DNA of 56,577 nucleotides. Source: MFZZ01 sp964610165. GTDB lineage: Bacteria > Patescibacteriota > Microgenomatia > UBA1406 > GWC2-37-13. Positions 1-8,383 of the stretch are shown piece by piece; position 1 is the first letter of the stretch; every line of letters begins with the position of its first letter. Both the position numbers and the translations under genes were made by a program. The notes beneath the pieces are model-generated. The model did not search any database. It was not told where the DNA came from and was given only the letters and a program-made list of their open reading frames with translations. The stretch is from positions 1 through 56,577 of the forward strand of contig CAZSUZ010000006.1 of the NCBI GenBank assembly GCA_964610165.1, given 5' to 3'.

Positions 1-915
1 TATACAGTTAAACGTGAAACTCTTAAGAATGTACTTGCGTTATCTGGGAAAATAGATGCAGAAGAAAAAGTATCGTTACATTTTCAATCTGGCGGAAGAC
101 TTGCATGGGTTGGCGTAAAAGTTGGGGATACGGTTAATCAATATCAAACTATTGCAACACTAGATCAAAGACAACTTCAAAAAAACATAGAAAAATACCT
201 GAATTTATATGTACGAGAACGATTAGATTTTGATGGTAACTATGATACAAATGGTGATGGATCGCTTGGTTTAACACAAGAACTTCGTAATGTAGCAAGA
301 AGAACGTATGATCAATCGCAACTTGATCTAAATAATTCAGTTTTAGATGTAGAACTTCAGACAATTTCAAAAGAATATGCTTCTTTATATTCGCCAATTG
401 ATGGGATTGTAACTAAGGTAGGAGCTCAAGCAGCAGGTATGAATGTATCAATTACAGATATGTACGAAGTAATTAATCCAAACACAATATATTTTGCAAT
501 TTCTGCAGACCAGACAGAAGTTGTAGAGTTAAAAGAAGGTATGAAAGGCATAATTACACTTGATGCATTTCCAGATGCAACATTTGATGGAACAATTTCT
601 TCAATATCATTTACACCAATAGCAAATGAAACAGGAACTGTATATGAAGTAAAAATGTTAGTAAATCCATCGGCAGTTTCTAATTACAGACTTGGTATGA
701 CAGGTGATGTAGAGTTTACACTTGAAGAATTTCCAAATGTAGTAGTTGTACCATTTGAATACATTGTTGATGAAGATGAAAAACAATATGTATTTAAACA
801 AGTAAATGGTAAACAAGAAAAGGTTGAAGTTGAAACTGACAATGAATATGAAGGATTAGTTGAAGTTACAAAGGGTGTGACAGTAGGTGATGTTATTTAC
901 GAACCTGCAATTTAA
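1..915 (+). CDS. MacA/HlyD-type periplasmic adaptor of an ABC exporter (5' truncated)
   Basis: The reading frame is open from base 1, so the gene starts before the window; the first ATG in frame (439) is internal. The visible 304 residues begin inside the first strand of the lipoyl/barrel-sandwich domain (around 'SGKIDAEEKVSLHF'), run through a short hairpin with a D-x-N-x-D-G acidic loop, return to the second lipoyl half ('YSPIDGIVTKVGA') and end in beta-barrel and membrane-proximal domains. This is the order of RND/ABC adaptors. Two bases separate its stop from the ATPase gene and a permease follows, so it should link a MacB-like transporter to the cell surface. In a cell without an outer membrane it would act in the wall zone. 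The substrate cannot be read. The missing N-terminus should hold the membrane anchor. Confidence 0.88.
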   Translation, partial: YTVKRETLKNVLALSGKIDAEEKVSLHFQSGGRLAWVGVKVGDTVNQYQTIATLDQRQLQKNIEKYLNLYVRERLDFDGNYDTNGDGSLGLTQELRNVARRTYDQSQLDLNNSVLDVELQTISKEYASLYSPIDGIVTKVGAQAAGMNVSITDMYEVINPNTIYFAISADQTEVVELKEGMKGIITLDAFPDATFDGTISSISFTPIANETGTVYEVKMLVNPSAVSNYRLGMTGDVEFTLEEFPNVVVVPFEYIVDEDEKQYVFKQVNGKQEKVEVETDNEYEGLVEVTKGVTVGDVIYEPAI

Positions 916-917
916 GT

Positions 918-1601
918 ATGGCTACTCCAATAATACAGCTGAAAGATATTTGGAAAGAATATCAAATAGATGATGAGGTTATTTTTACTGCTTTAAAAAA
1001 TATAACACTCACGATTCAAAAGGGGGAATTTAGTTCCATTCTTGGCCCATCTGGATCTGGAAAATCTACACTCATGCATATAATTGGACTTTTAGATCAG
1101 CCAAGTCGTGGAGAAATAATTATAGATGGAAAAGAAATTTCGAAAATTAATGATGATGAACTTTCAACACTTCGAAACGAATTTGTCGGCTTTGTATTTC
1201 AACAATTTAATTTAATCAATAAACTGACAATCCTAGAGAATATTGTTCTTCCAACTGTCTATGCTCGGAAAAAACTATCCTATGATCCTATTAAAAAAGC
1301 AATGGAAATTATGGAGAGATTTGGAATCGCTAGTAAAGCTAATTCTTATCCAAATCGCATTTCTGGAGGACAGCAGCAGCGAGTAGCTATTGCAAGATCT
1401 CTTATTATGTCACCAAAACTTATTTTGGCAGACGAACCAACAGGTAATTTAGATACAAAAACTGGCGATGAGATTATGAAATTACTTAAAGAGTTAAACA
1501 AAGAAGAAAATATAACAGTACTTATAGTTACACACGAACCAGATATTGCCGCAAAAACAAATCGTAAAATTATAATAGTCGATGGAGAGTTACAAAAATA
1601 A
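918..1601 (+). CDS. MacB/LolD-type ABC transporter ATP-binding protein
   Basis: A 227-residue ATPase with every ABC landmark: Walker A GPSGSGKST (43-51), Q-loop VFQQ (93-96), signature SGGQQ (149-153), Walker B LILADEP (168-174) with D-loop GNLD, and H-loop His206. Length and the 'MHIIGLLDQPSRGEI' segment match the MacB/LolD/FtsE branch, which powers extracytoplasmic mechanotransmission rather than transport through a pore. It lies between the adaptor (2-base gap) and the FtsX-like permease (2-base gap), so the three are one operon. No SD precedes the ATG; expression is probably by coupling to the upstream gene. Confidence 0.93.
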   Translation: MATPIIQLKDIWKEYQIDDEVIFTALKNITLTIQKGEFSSILGPSGSGKSTLMHIIGLLDQPSRGEIIIDGKEISKINDDELSTLRNEFVGFVFQQFNLINKLTILENIVLPTVYARKKLSYDPIKKAMEIMERFGIASKANSYPNRISGGQQQRVAIARSLIMSPKLILADEPTGNLDTKTGDEIMKLLKELNKEENITVLIVTHEPDIAAKTNRKIIIVDGELQK

Positions 1602-1603
1602 AT

Positions 1604-2803
1604 ATGGAGTATTTTTTATTTACATTAAAATCAGCTTTTTTTGATTTTTCTCGAAACAAAGGAAGAACCTTCCTTACATCACTTGGTATTTTAATTGGTG
1701 TATTGTCAGTTGTTTTGCTTACCGCCGCAGGCCTTGGTCTTCGCAAATATATTCAGCAACAATTTGAATTATTAGGCAGTAATCTTATTACCGTTTTGCC
1801 TGGAAATTTGGATGAAGGTTTTAATAGTGGTGGTCCTGCGTTTGGAAGAATTAACTTTAGTGAAGAAGATTATCAAAGATTACAACGCATAAGTACAATT
1901 AAAACAGTTGTACCACTCTATACAAGGTCTTTTACGGTAACTGGAGGAAATGATTCTAAATATGTTGAGCTTTATGCTAGTTCGGAAGATATTTTTATTG
2001 TATTTAATTTAAAAGCAGAATATGGAAAGTTATTTACAAGTCGAGATGTAGATAAACGTTCTAAAATAGTTGTTATTGGGCCTACTCTTGCTGAATCATT
2101 GTTTGGTTCATCTCGAAAAGCACTTGGAAAGCAGGTAAAAATAGATAATCAAGCATTTACAGTTTCTGGTGTTACAGAAAGTAAAGGCGGCGGATTAACA
2201 AGTCAAGATTTAGATAATGCTGTCTATATGCCATACAAAACTGCATATGTGTTTGACCCTACAAAAAGTATTATGGCATTTTATGTTCAGGCTCAGTCTG
2301 AAGATAAAATACCACTTGTTAAAAGACAATTACAAGATGCACTTCTTAAAAATTTTGATGATGACGAGTTTTCTATTGTAGAGCAAAAAGAATTAATTGG
2401 AACAATTACTTCTATTTTTGGCATTGTAAATACGGTGCTTATTGCTATTGCAGCAATATCTCTTGTAGTCGGAGGAATAGGAATTATGAATATTATGTAT
2501 GTGACAGTTACAGAACGTATTAAAGAAATTGGTATCCGTCGTGCACTTGGAGCCCGTAAATTTGATATCCTTTCTCAGTTTTTAGTTGAAGCAGTTATTC
2601 TTTCTTTATTTGGCGGAATCTCTGGACTTATACTATCTTATCTTATTGTACTTGTTATTCAACAGTGGTTTCCTGCGTATATAGATTTAAATTCAGTATT
2701 GCTTGCACTTGGTGTTTCTTCTGGAATTGGCATTATCTTTGGTGTATTCCCTGCAAAAAAAGCAGCAGATCTTTCACCAATTGAAGCTATTAGGTATGAA
2801 TAA
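1604..2803 (+). CDS. MacB-type ABC transporter permease (FtsX fold)
   Basis: A 399-residue membrane protein. One transmembrane helix lies at about 20-45 ('TFLTSLGILIGVLSVVLLTA'), then a large extracytoplasmic MacB-PCD domain (about 50-265), then three helices at about 275-300, 325-350 and 365-385. The cytoplasmic loop 'RIKEIGIRRALGARKFDI' is the conserved coupling segment of FtsX/MacB permeases. It should dimerise, bind the ATPase at 918 and contact the adaptor at 1. The substrate could be a peptide, lipid or small toxic molecule. The stop codon abuts the stop of the convergent mutM gene with no spare base. Confidence 0.92.
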   Translation: MEYFLFTLKSAFFDFSRNKGRTFLTSLGILIGVLSVVLLTAAGLGLRKYIQQQFELLGSNLITVLPGNLDEGFNSGGPAFGRINFSEEDYQRLQRISTIKTVVPLYTRSFTVTGGNDSKYVELYASSEDIFIVFNLKAEYGKLFTSRDVDKRSKIVVIGPTLAESLFGSSRKALGKQVKIDNQAFTVSGVTESKGGGLTSQDLDNAVYMPYKTAYVFDPTKSIMAFYVQAQSEDKIPLVKRQLQDALLKNFDDDEFSIVEQKELIGTITSIFGIVNTVLIAIAAISLVVGGIGIMNIMYVTVTERIKEIGIRRALGARKFDILSQFLVEAVILSLFGGISGLILSYLIVLVIQQWFPAYIDLNSVLLALGVSSGIGIIFGVFPAKKAADLSPIEAIRYE

Positions 2804-3643
2804 TTATTTTTGACAAGTTGGGCAGAAAAAAGTTCCTCTTCCTCCAAGTTCTATTCGTTCCATAATTGTGCCACAGTTTACACAAGCTGTTCCGTGTTTA
2901 TGATAAGCTTTAAAATGGTGCTGATATGCACCTTTTTCTCCATCTGGAAGTACATACAACTCATCTTTTGCAGAAGATCCTTTGTAATGAAGTCCATCTT
3001 TTATAGTATCTAATATAGATCTATATAAGGTTTTTGCTTCATCATGAGTTAATTCATTAGCTTTTCGAGCAGGATGAATTTTAGCTGTAAACAATGCGTC
3101 ATTGGCATAAATATTACCAATGCCACCAATTTTATCTTGATCCATTAAAATAATTTTTATTGCACGAGATGTTTTGGAAAGTACTTTTTCAAAATAATCA
3201 AAGGTAAAATCTGTTGAAAGAACATCTATACCTTTAATTACTTCCGGTTTGTTACTAACTTTCATCCAACCAAACATTCTCATATCGTTAAAGTAGAGTG
3301 CAGAATTATCAGAAAAATAGAGAATTACTTTAGTTGTTTTTGCTGGCATAGTATTACTATCAGCACGAGGAATTGTGTTTTTGAAAACTGCTTTATTTTT
3401 ATCAAATGCGTATAAAATTTGACCAGATAATTTTAAATGTAAACTGGCATACATGTTATTTTCAAACTGAATAGTTACAATTTTGCCACTTCTTAATACA
3501 TCAGTAACTTTTTTATGAATGATGAGCTTTTCATCACCAATAAACATTTTAGGAGCAATAATTTCTACTTTTTGAAGTGTTTTACCGACAATATGTTGTC
3601 TTAAATACATACGAATTGATTCGATTTCTGGAAGTTCGGGCAT
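2804..3643 (-). CDS. mutM: Formamidopyrimidine-DNA glycosylase (Fpg/MutM)
   Basis: Excises 8-oxoguanine and ring-opened purines from DNA and nicks the backbone. The start MPELPEIE supplies the catalytic Pro2 and Glu3. The central helix-two-turn-helix carries 'QDKIGGIGNIYANDALF'. The C-terminus is a four-cysteine zinc finger (C254, C257, C274, C277) with the conserved 'GGRGTFFC' turn (Arg269). Its 279 residues are close to the usual ~270. It shares a transcript with the upstream glycosyltransferase gene (1-base gap). The two have no obvious joint function. Confidence 0.96.
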   Translation of the reverse strand: MPELPEIESIRMYLRQHIVGKTLQKVEIIAPKMFIGDEKLIIHKKVTDVLRSGKIVTIQFENNMYASLHLKLSGQILYAFDKNKAVFKNTIPRADSNTMPAKTTKVILYFSDNSALYFNDMRMFGWMKVSNKPEVIKGIDVLSTDFTFDYFEKVLSKTSRAIKIILMDQDKIGGIGNIYANDALFTAKIHPARKANELTHDEAKTLYRSILDTIKDGLHYKGSSAKDELYVLPDGEKGAYQHHFKAYHKHGTACVNCGTIMERIELGGRGTFFCPTCQK

Positions 3644-3644
3644 A

Positions 3645-4754
3645 TTATTTTGTTACCTTATCAACGTAAGAAGTAATTTGTTTTTTAAAGTTTTCAAACG
3701 AATATTGCTCTGCAGAAGTTCTCGCAGCTTTTCTCATTTCTTGTATTTCTTTTTCTGAAAGATTTTCGAACGTTTTAATTTTTTCGAGTAAAGAATCTTC
3801 ATGTAATTCAGAATATAAATAACCATTTTTACCGTTCTTTACAATTTCCAGTAATCCACCAGAAGCATACGCAATAACTGGAATGCCATAACCCATGGCT
3901 TCTACTGGTGCAATACCAAACTCTTCATCAACTGATGCAAATAAATATCCTTTTGCATTTTTATATAAATTTTCAAATTCTGAATCTGTAACTTTTGATA
4001 AAAATTCAATAGTTGGACCAGCCATTGTTTTAAGGTTTTCTGCATCACGACCAGAACCAATAATTTTTAATTTAAACTTTGCTTTATTTGCAGCCTTAAT
4101 AAGTACATCAATATGTTTTGCACGAGCAAGGCGTGAAGTTGTAATGTAATAATCACCTGTTGAATTATTTATCGCTTTTTCTGGAATAGTAACTGGAGGA
4201 TATATTATGTCAGAATCGCGACGATAATATTTAGTAATACGTTTTTTTGTTTCTTCAGAATTTGCTATAAAATAATCAACCCGTTGTGAAGATAAATAAT
4301 CCCATTGTCGTAGTTCATGATTTATAAAATGTCCATATATTTCAATTAATTTATGCTTTTGCCATTCTCTTGCTGTTTCATAGTAATATAAATATCTTGG
4401 CGGATGATGCAAATAACAAATATGTTTTGTTTTAGGTTTTGTTATGATTCCTTTACACATATACGATCCAGAAGAAGAGATTACCAAATCATAGTCATTA
4501 AAATTAAAAGGTTCCCAAATATATGGTGTTAAAAAACGAAGAGGGGAATACAATTTTTTAAAAAGTCCAATTTTATCTCCCCAGGAAGTAATAATATTCC
4601 AACCTTTAAAATGATGTGCATGAATGCCTAATGTATCTGGATTATAAAAAGAAGTAAAAACGTCTGCTTCGGGGTAAATTTGTTTAAGAGCGACCAAAAC
4701 TCGTTCCGCTCCACCAAATTCTTGCAGTTGATCATGGACTAATGCGATTTTCAT
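3645..4754 (-). CDS. GT4-family glycosyltransferase (GT-B fold)
   Basis: 369 residues. The N-terminal Rossmann half opens with 'KIALVHDQLQEFGGAERVL', typical of GT4 enzymes. The C-terminal half has 'SRLARAKHIDVLIKA' and the donor-binding E-x7-E block EEFGIAPVEAMGYGIPV (277-293). It would move a sugar from a nucleotide-sugar donor onto a lipid or polysaccharide acceptor in the cytoplasm, probably for surface glycan; donor and acceptor cannot be told. A TATAAT box (4763-4768, minus strand) ends 8 bases before the ATG with no SD, suggesting a leaderless transcript. It is divergent from uppP and first in an operon with mutM. Confidence 0.9.
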   Translation of the reverse strand: MKIALVHDQLQEFGGAERVLVALKQIYPEADVFTSFYNPDTLGIHAHHFKGWNIITSWGDKIGLFKKLYSPLRFLTPYIWEPFNFNDYDLVISSSGSYMCKGIITKPKTKHICYLHHPPRYLYYYETAREWQKHKLIEIYGHFINHELRQWDYLSSQRVDYFIANSEETKKRITKYYRRDSDIIYPPVTIPEKAINNSTGDYYITTSRLARAKHIDVLIKAANKAKFKLKIIGSGRDAENLKTMAGPTIEFLSKVTDSEFENLYKNAKGYLFASVDEEFGIAPVEAMGYGIPVIAYASGGLLEIVKNGKNGYLYSELHEDSLLEKIKTFENLSEKEIQEMRKAARTSAEQYSFENFKKQITSYVDKVTK

Positions 4755-4762
4755 TACTTCAT

Positions 4763-4770
4763 ATTATACT
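4763..4770. promoter_or_regulatory. Overlapping divergent -10 boxes for glycosyltransferase and uppP
   Basis: Read on the minus strand, 4763-4768 is TATAAT, 8 bases before the glycosyltransferase ATG. Read on the plus strand, 4765-4770 is TATACT, 11 bases before the uppP ATG. The two hexamers share four base pairs, so polymerase could hardly engage both at once. uppP also has AAAGGA (4771-4776) in SD position. Confidence 0.55.
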
Positions 4771-4781
4771 AAAGGAATCGT

Positions 4782-5570
4782 ATGAACATCATTCAAACTA
4801 TTATTCTAGGTATAGTTGAAGGAATTACAGAGTTTCTTCCAATTTCTTCTACATTCCATCTAATCTGGACAAGCCAGTTATTAGGAATTGTACAAACAGA
4901 TTTTGTTAAATTATTTTTAGTAGTTATTCAAGCAGGAGCTATTTTAGCTGTCGTTTTACTCTACTGGAAAGATTTTTTTACAAATCGAGCAATGATGATT
5001 AATATTATTGCAACTTTTTTTCCGACTGCCATTATTGGTTTCGGATTATATAAAGTAATTAAAGGATTATTTTTTGAAAGCACCGGATTTACAACAGTTG
5101 TATTTATATTTATTGGTATTGTATTTTTGATTGTTGAAAAATTAATTCAAGATAAAAAGTTGATTCCAGATAAATCTTTATCAAGGTTAACAATAAAAGA
5201 CTCATTACTTATTGGTTTAATTCAAGCTCTTGCAGTTATACCAGGAGTTTCTCGTTCTGGATCTGTTATTGTCGGTATGCTTTTTATGAAGTTTAAACGA
5301 GATGAGGCAGCTAAGTATTCATTCTTAGTTTCTGTTCCCACAATTTTTGCAGCATCTTTATTTGATTTATACGAAATGCAAGATGTTTTAACTGCAAATT
5401 CAGATGCAATCCCAACTCTTATTATTGGTTCAATTGTTGCATTTATTAGTGCTTATATTGGAGTTAAATGGCTCATTGGATATCTTCAGAAAAATTCTCT
5501 CGCGTTATTTGGCTGGTATCGCATTGTAGTTGGTATAATACTTCTACTTATGTTAGCAATGGGCCTGTAG
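4782..5570 (+). CDS. uppP: Undecaprenyl-diphosphatase (UppP/BacA)
   Basis: Integral membrane phosphatase that recycles undecaprenyl diphosphate to the monophosphate carrier for peptidoglycan and surface glycans. Both diagnostic motifs are present: EGITEFLPISST (13-24) followed by His26, and PGVSRSGS (154-161) with the essential Arg158. The remainder is seven to eight hydrophobic helices; 262 residues is normal. Unusually, its last codons (from the third base of a Met codon through Gly, Leu and stop) are also the first ten bases of tRNA-Ala. Confidence 0.96.
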   Translation: MNIIQTIILGIVEGITEFLPISSTFHLIWTSQLLGIVQTDFVKLFLVVIQAGAILAVVLLYWKDFFTNRAMMINIIATFFPTAIIGFGLYKVIKGLFFESTGFTTVVFIFIGIVFLIVEKLIQDKKLIPDKSLSRLTIKDSLLIGLIQALAVIPGVSRSGSVIVGMLFMKFKRDEAAKYSFLVSVPTIFAASLFDLYEMQDVLTANSDAIPTLIIGSIVAFISAYIGVKWLIGYLQKNSLALFGWYRIVVGIILLLMLAMGL

Positions 5571-5631
5571 GTAAGTGGTATACCAGTGCATTCGCATTGC
5601 GCTATCGCCAGTTCGATTCTGGCCAGGTCCA
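5561..5631 (+). tRNA. tRNA-Ala (CGC)
   Basis: 71-base cloverleaf. Acceptor GGGCCTG/CAGGTCC contains G3-U70, the universal alanine identity pair. D-stem GGTA/TACC; anticodon stem GTGCA/TGCGC with loop TTCGCAT (anticodon CGC); T-stem GCCAG/CTGGC with loop TTCGATT; discriminator A; CCA not encoded. The first ten bases lie inside the end of uppP. Only three bases separate the 3' end from the stop of the convergent LysM gene. Confidence 0.93.
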
Positions 5632-5634
5632 CAC

Positions 5635-7761
5635 TCAGCATTTATATTTTAGTTTCCATCCTATCTGAAGAAGAGTATTTGGAGAAAGATTTGGATATGT
5701 ATCTTTGTTTTGATCAATTAATTGTTGAAATAAATAACCTCCACCTAATTCATTTGCTGCAATAGACCAAAGAGTATCCCCACTTACAACTTCATGTGTA
5801 CACATATTTCCCTTTTTATTTATTTTTGTTGAAGTATTTGTGGGAACAATTTGTTGAAGTGTTGAAGTTGTTCGAGGAATAATACTTGTTATCCTTGAAA
5901 GTAAATTTTTATAAAAAGTTATACTATTATTACCAGTTGATGTAGTAAATTTCATTTCATTTCCCCAATCTCCGGGCATACATCCATTTCCACCTCTTAA
6001 TCTTACATAATAAGTTGTAGAAGGAGATAACGAATTGATTTCATAAGAAAGTACGCCTTTGTATGAGCCAGTGTTAAGTTGTGCTCCATATCTACTATCT
6101 CCCGAAGAAAGTCCAAAAGCTACAAAATAATTATCACTATTAGAAACAGGAGAAAAATAAATTGTAGCTTTTGTATTTGTCACATCAATTTGAAATAAAT
6201 CTGGTGTTGTCCCTGGTTTTGACTTATTACATTGTGGTGGGTTAGTGGTACTTACAGAATTGCTAGAACTTCCACCACTGTTATTCTGAGAAGCAGTTGT
6301 TGGCACTGGAGTATTGGTAGGAAGAGGTGTAGCTGTAGGTGTAGGAGTTGATGTCGGTGTAGCTAATGTAATATAACCCCAGTCAATAGTATGTGGCTCA
6401 AGAGCTGTTGGTGGTATTGCTCCATTTATTCTAAACGCAAATAATAATCGGTCATTATGTCTATTTTCATAGAGTATAGGAATATCAGCACTCCCATTTG
6501 CTCCAGCAGATCCACCAGGTGATGTATAGAATGTAGTCGCAGAGGAAAAAGATGTACCATTAAATGTTTTGTATTGAATACTTCCATTATCACCATTTGT
6601 TGTAGATAAAATATAAGATACATATATATCACCTAATGTTTGATCATAAGCTATATCAAGAGTTGGAGCATATGAATGTGTACCTAAAGCACTGTATGCA
6701 TCAAAAGTAGCCGATGCTGTATCTGAGCTATCTAAATATGCAATACTGACAGTATCTCCGTCTCCATTTGTTTTCCAACGAGCCCAACCAACATATAACC
6801 GATCATTTGTAGAATCTAATACAGGTTTTGTAATAAGTTGATCTTTGAGGTTGTATCCGGAAGTAACATTCATAGCGCCTACAGTAATTGCAGATTGAAA
6901 GCCGCCACTCCAATCTTTATCTACACTATTCCAAACTCCTCGATAAGCTAAAACACTTGAGGTATTTGTTTGTGCTACAAAAATATAGATATCGTCTTTA
7001 CGAGATCCAGATCCACCACGAATTATTGCAGAAGCTTGTGCTCCTGTAGAAGTGGTTGCACCATAAATTTTATCTGCTTCCACAGCGGGTGGATCTGTAG
7101 AAAATGTATCTGCAGATCCATCAAGTGAAACCCAGTTGGCAGCTACACCATCAGCAGAAGATAAAGATAACGTTCTTTTTGAAGCTCTTATTTCTGAAAG
7201 ACTTGTCCCATTTTTAGACCAAATTGCGACCAATGATCCATTGGTAGTTCCGTCATCTACCCAAAGGGCAACTGGTTGTTCAAGAATACGAGAAGATGAA
7301 ACATCTAGTTGTAAGTTTATGTTTGAGCTATCTTCTCTTTGAATACTGGTAATATTATTACTACCATCACGAGTAATGCCGTATCTTCGATAAATAATTC
7401 CATCATTTGAATCTGTAGCTGCCCATATAACATGTAATTTATCATTTATAGAATCGTATGCAACAGAAGCACGTGTTAAAAAAGGATATGATTCACTTCC
7501 TTGAGTCCAACTTGTACCACTGTTATTTGACCATGCCCAATGATTTCCGCCACCTGCACCATTTCTTAATTGTGTAATCCAGATAAATTTTCCATATTCA
7601 TCAATAGTCCATACTCTACCTTGACTAAAATTAATTGCATCATTACTACCATCAGCGCCATCACCTGTACCGATACCACTATAGGTTCCATCTGCATAAA
7701 CAGGTGTAAAAAACCAAGTTACAAAAAGAAAGCATAGTAATAATGAAATAAATTGTCTCAT
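5635..7761 (-). CDS. Secreted propeller-like/FN3/LysM wall protein
   Basis: 708 residues. The N-terminal signal peptide is hydrophobic ('FISLLLCFLFVTWFF') with a VYA-D cleavage context near 23. Residues ~25-465 contain repeated 'YDSINDKLHVIWAA'/'LDSTNDRLYVGWAR' blades resembling a sialidase/BNR-type beta-propeller. A Thr/Pro-rich stalk follows (~468-490), then a fibronectin-III-like domain (~511-610, 'LSPSTTYYVRLRGGNGC') and a C-terminal LysM (654-708, 'EVVSGDTLWSIAANELG') bracketed by cysteines. LysM should hold it to peptidoglycan. No catalytic residues are evident in the propeller, so binding or adhesion is as likely as hydrolysis. A TATAAA box ends 6 bases before the ATG. Confidence 0.85.
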   Translation of the reverse strand: MRQFISLLLCFLFVTWFFTPVYADGTYSGIGTGDGADGSNDAINFSQGRVWTIDEYGKFIWITQLRNGAGGGNHWAWSNNSGTSWTQGSESYPFLTRASVAYDSINDKLHVIWAATDSNDGIIYRRYGITRDGSNNITSIQREDSSNINLQLDVSSSRILEQPVALWVDDGTTNGSLVAIWSKNGTSLSEIRASKRTLSLSSADGVAANWVSLDGSADTFSTDPPAVEADKIYGATTSTGAQASAIIRGGSGSRKDDIYIFVAQTNTSSVLAYRGVWNSVDKDWSGGFQSAITVGAMNVTSGYNLKDQLITKPVLDSTNDRLYVGWARWKTNGDGDTVSIAYLDSSDTASATFDAYSALGTHSYAPTLDIAYDQTLGDIYVSYILSTTNGDNGSIQYKTFNGTSFSSATTFYTSPGGSAGANGSADIPILYENRHNDRLLFAFRINGAIPPTALEPHTIDWGYITLATPTSTPTPTATPLPTNTPVPTTASQNNSGGSSSNSVSTTNPPQCNKSKPGTTPDLFQIDVTNTKATIYFSPVSNSDNYFVAFGLSSGDSRYGAQLNTGSYKGVLSYEINSLSPSTTYYVRLRGGNGCMPGDWGNEMKFTTSTGNNSITFYKNLLSRITSIIPRTTSTLQQIVPTNTSTKINKKGNMCTHEVVSGDTLWSIAANELGGGYLFQQLIDQNKDTYPNLSPNTLLQIGWKLKYKC

Positions 7762-7860
7762 CTATATTTTATAGTAATAAAATTTGTACTTAAAAACAAG
7801 CACTACAGCCAGAATATTGATACTAATAATTACAGTATTTTGATTTTCATGTAAATCGTA

Positions 7861-7915
7861 TATAATTCTTCCTAACTATAAAAAACTAGATTGGAGTTTT
7901 CTAATTTTTTTATAG
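7861..7915 (+). promoter_or_regulatory. Promoter -10 and structured leader of the 7961 gene
   Basis: TATAAT at 7861-7866 (weak TTTTGA 17 bases upstream) would start RNA near 7873. The RNA then opens with a ten-pair helix, CTATAAAAAA (7876-7885) with TTTTTTATAG (7906-7915), enclosing a short TAGA/TCTA helix. The gene itself starts 45 bases later behind an AAAGGA SD. The leader is seen directly; any regulatory role is inference. Confidence 0.5.
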
Positions 7916-7960
7916 TATCGATGATTGTGCTCGTATCTTTTGTCTGAAAGGAACTGAAAA

Positions 7961-8224
7961 ATGGGTAACGTTCGGCATCAGAGAGACATAATTGTAAGTC
8001 CAACACGACCAACGAATATTCCAGAAAAACTTGAAAAGCAGGAACTGTCAGGTTGGTCACTTCTTTCATGCAAGTTTCTACGGAAACTGGGAGAAGGGTT
8101 GAATATCTGGTCCGTCCTTTATCGTCAAGATATTTCGGAAGAAGTTGAGCGGCAACGCCAACGCCATAGCAAGCCAATGCGGCGATTCTATGGTGTAGAG
8201 ACTTCAACCCAAGATACGAATTAG
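7961..8224 (+). CDS. Small SD-led hypothetical protein
   Basis: 87 residues, unrecognised: basic and polar, with no membrane segment, and a C-terminal Arg/Gln-rich patch ('EEVERQRQRHSKPMRR'). AAAGGA eight bases before the ATG, an upstream promoter with a folded leader and a downstream T-tracted terminator on this strand all favour it over the opposite-strand frame (7872-8207), which would need a TTG start without SD. Codon use (CGG, CGC, CTG, TCC) is richer in G+C than in neighbouring genes and resembles the gene at 16407. It is part of the set of orphan SD-led genes in this window. Confidence 0.55.
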   Translation: MGNVRHQRDIIVSPTRPTNIPEKLEKQELSGWSLLSCKFLRKLGEGLNIWSVLYRQDISEEVERQRQRHSKPMRRFYGVETSTQDTN

Positions 8225-8232
8225 TTTATATG

Positions 8233-8295
8233 GGCACTCTTTTTGTTCGAGACCGCAGTCGCGGATTCGTGCAGAAAGGGTGCCTTTCTGCTTTT
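8233..8295 (+). terminator. Intrinsic terminator with a competing antiterminator helix
   Basis: Terminator: GCAGAAAGG (8271-8279), loop GTG, CCTTTCTGC (8283-8291), then TTTT. An alternative helix pairs GGCACTCTTT (8233-8242) with AAAGGGTGCC (8275-8284), ten pairs including one G-U, enclosing a CCGC/GCGG hairpin (around 8252-8263). The second helix uses part of both terminator strands, so the two exclude each other. It ends the 7961 transcript and precedes the 8384 gene's own promoter. Confidence 0.7.
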
Positions 8296-8309
8296 AAAAA
8301 CACTCTACC

Positions 8310-8338
8310 TTGAATATAGAGCTTACATTATGTTATAC
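8310..8338 (+). promoter_or_regulatory. Promoter of the 8384 gene
   Basis: TTGAAT (8310-8315), 17-base spacer, TTATAC (8333-8338). RNA would start near 8345, giving a ~39-base leader that ends with the strong SD GGAGGTGA (8372-8379), whose GGAGG core lies 7 bases before the ATG at 8384. Confidence 0.55.
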
Positions 8339-8383
8339 ATAGTAATAAATAATAAATTTGAAATCAGAAATGGAGGTGATACT

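Noticed and set aside
7872..8207. Minus-strand 111-codon frame opposite the 7961 gene
   Set aside because: It needs a TTG start without SD; promoter, SD, leader and terminator all point to the plus-strand gene.
8243..8383. N-terminal extension of the small membrane protein at 8384
   Set aside because: The extension would translate the terminator and promoter region; the strong SD fixes the start at 8384.
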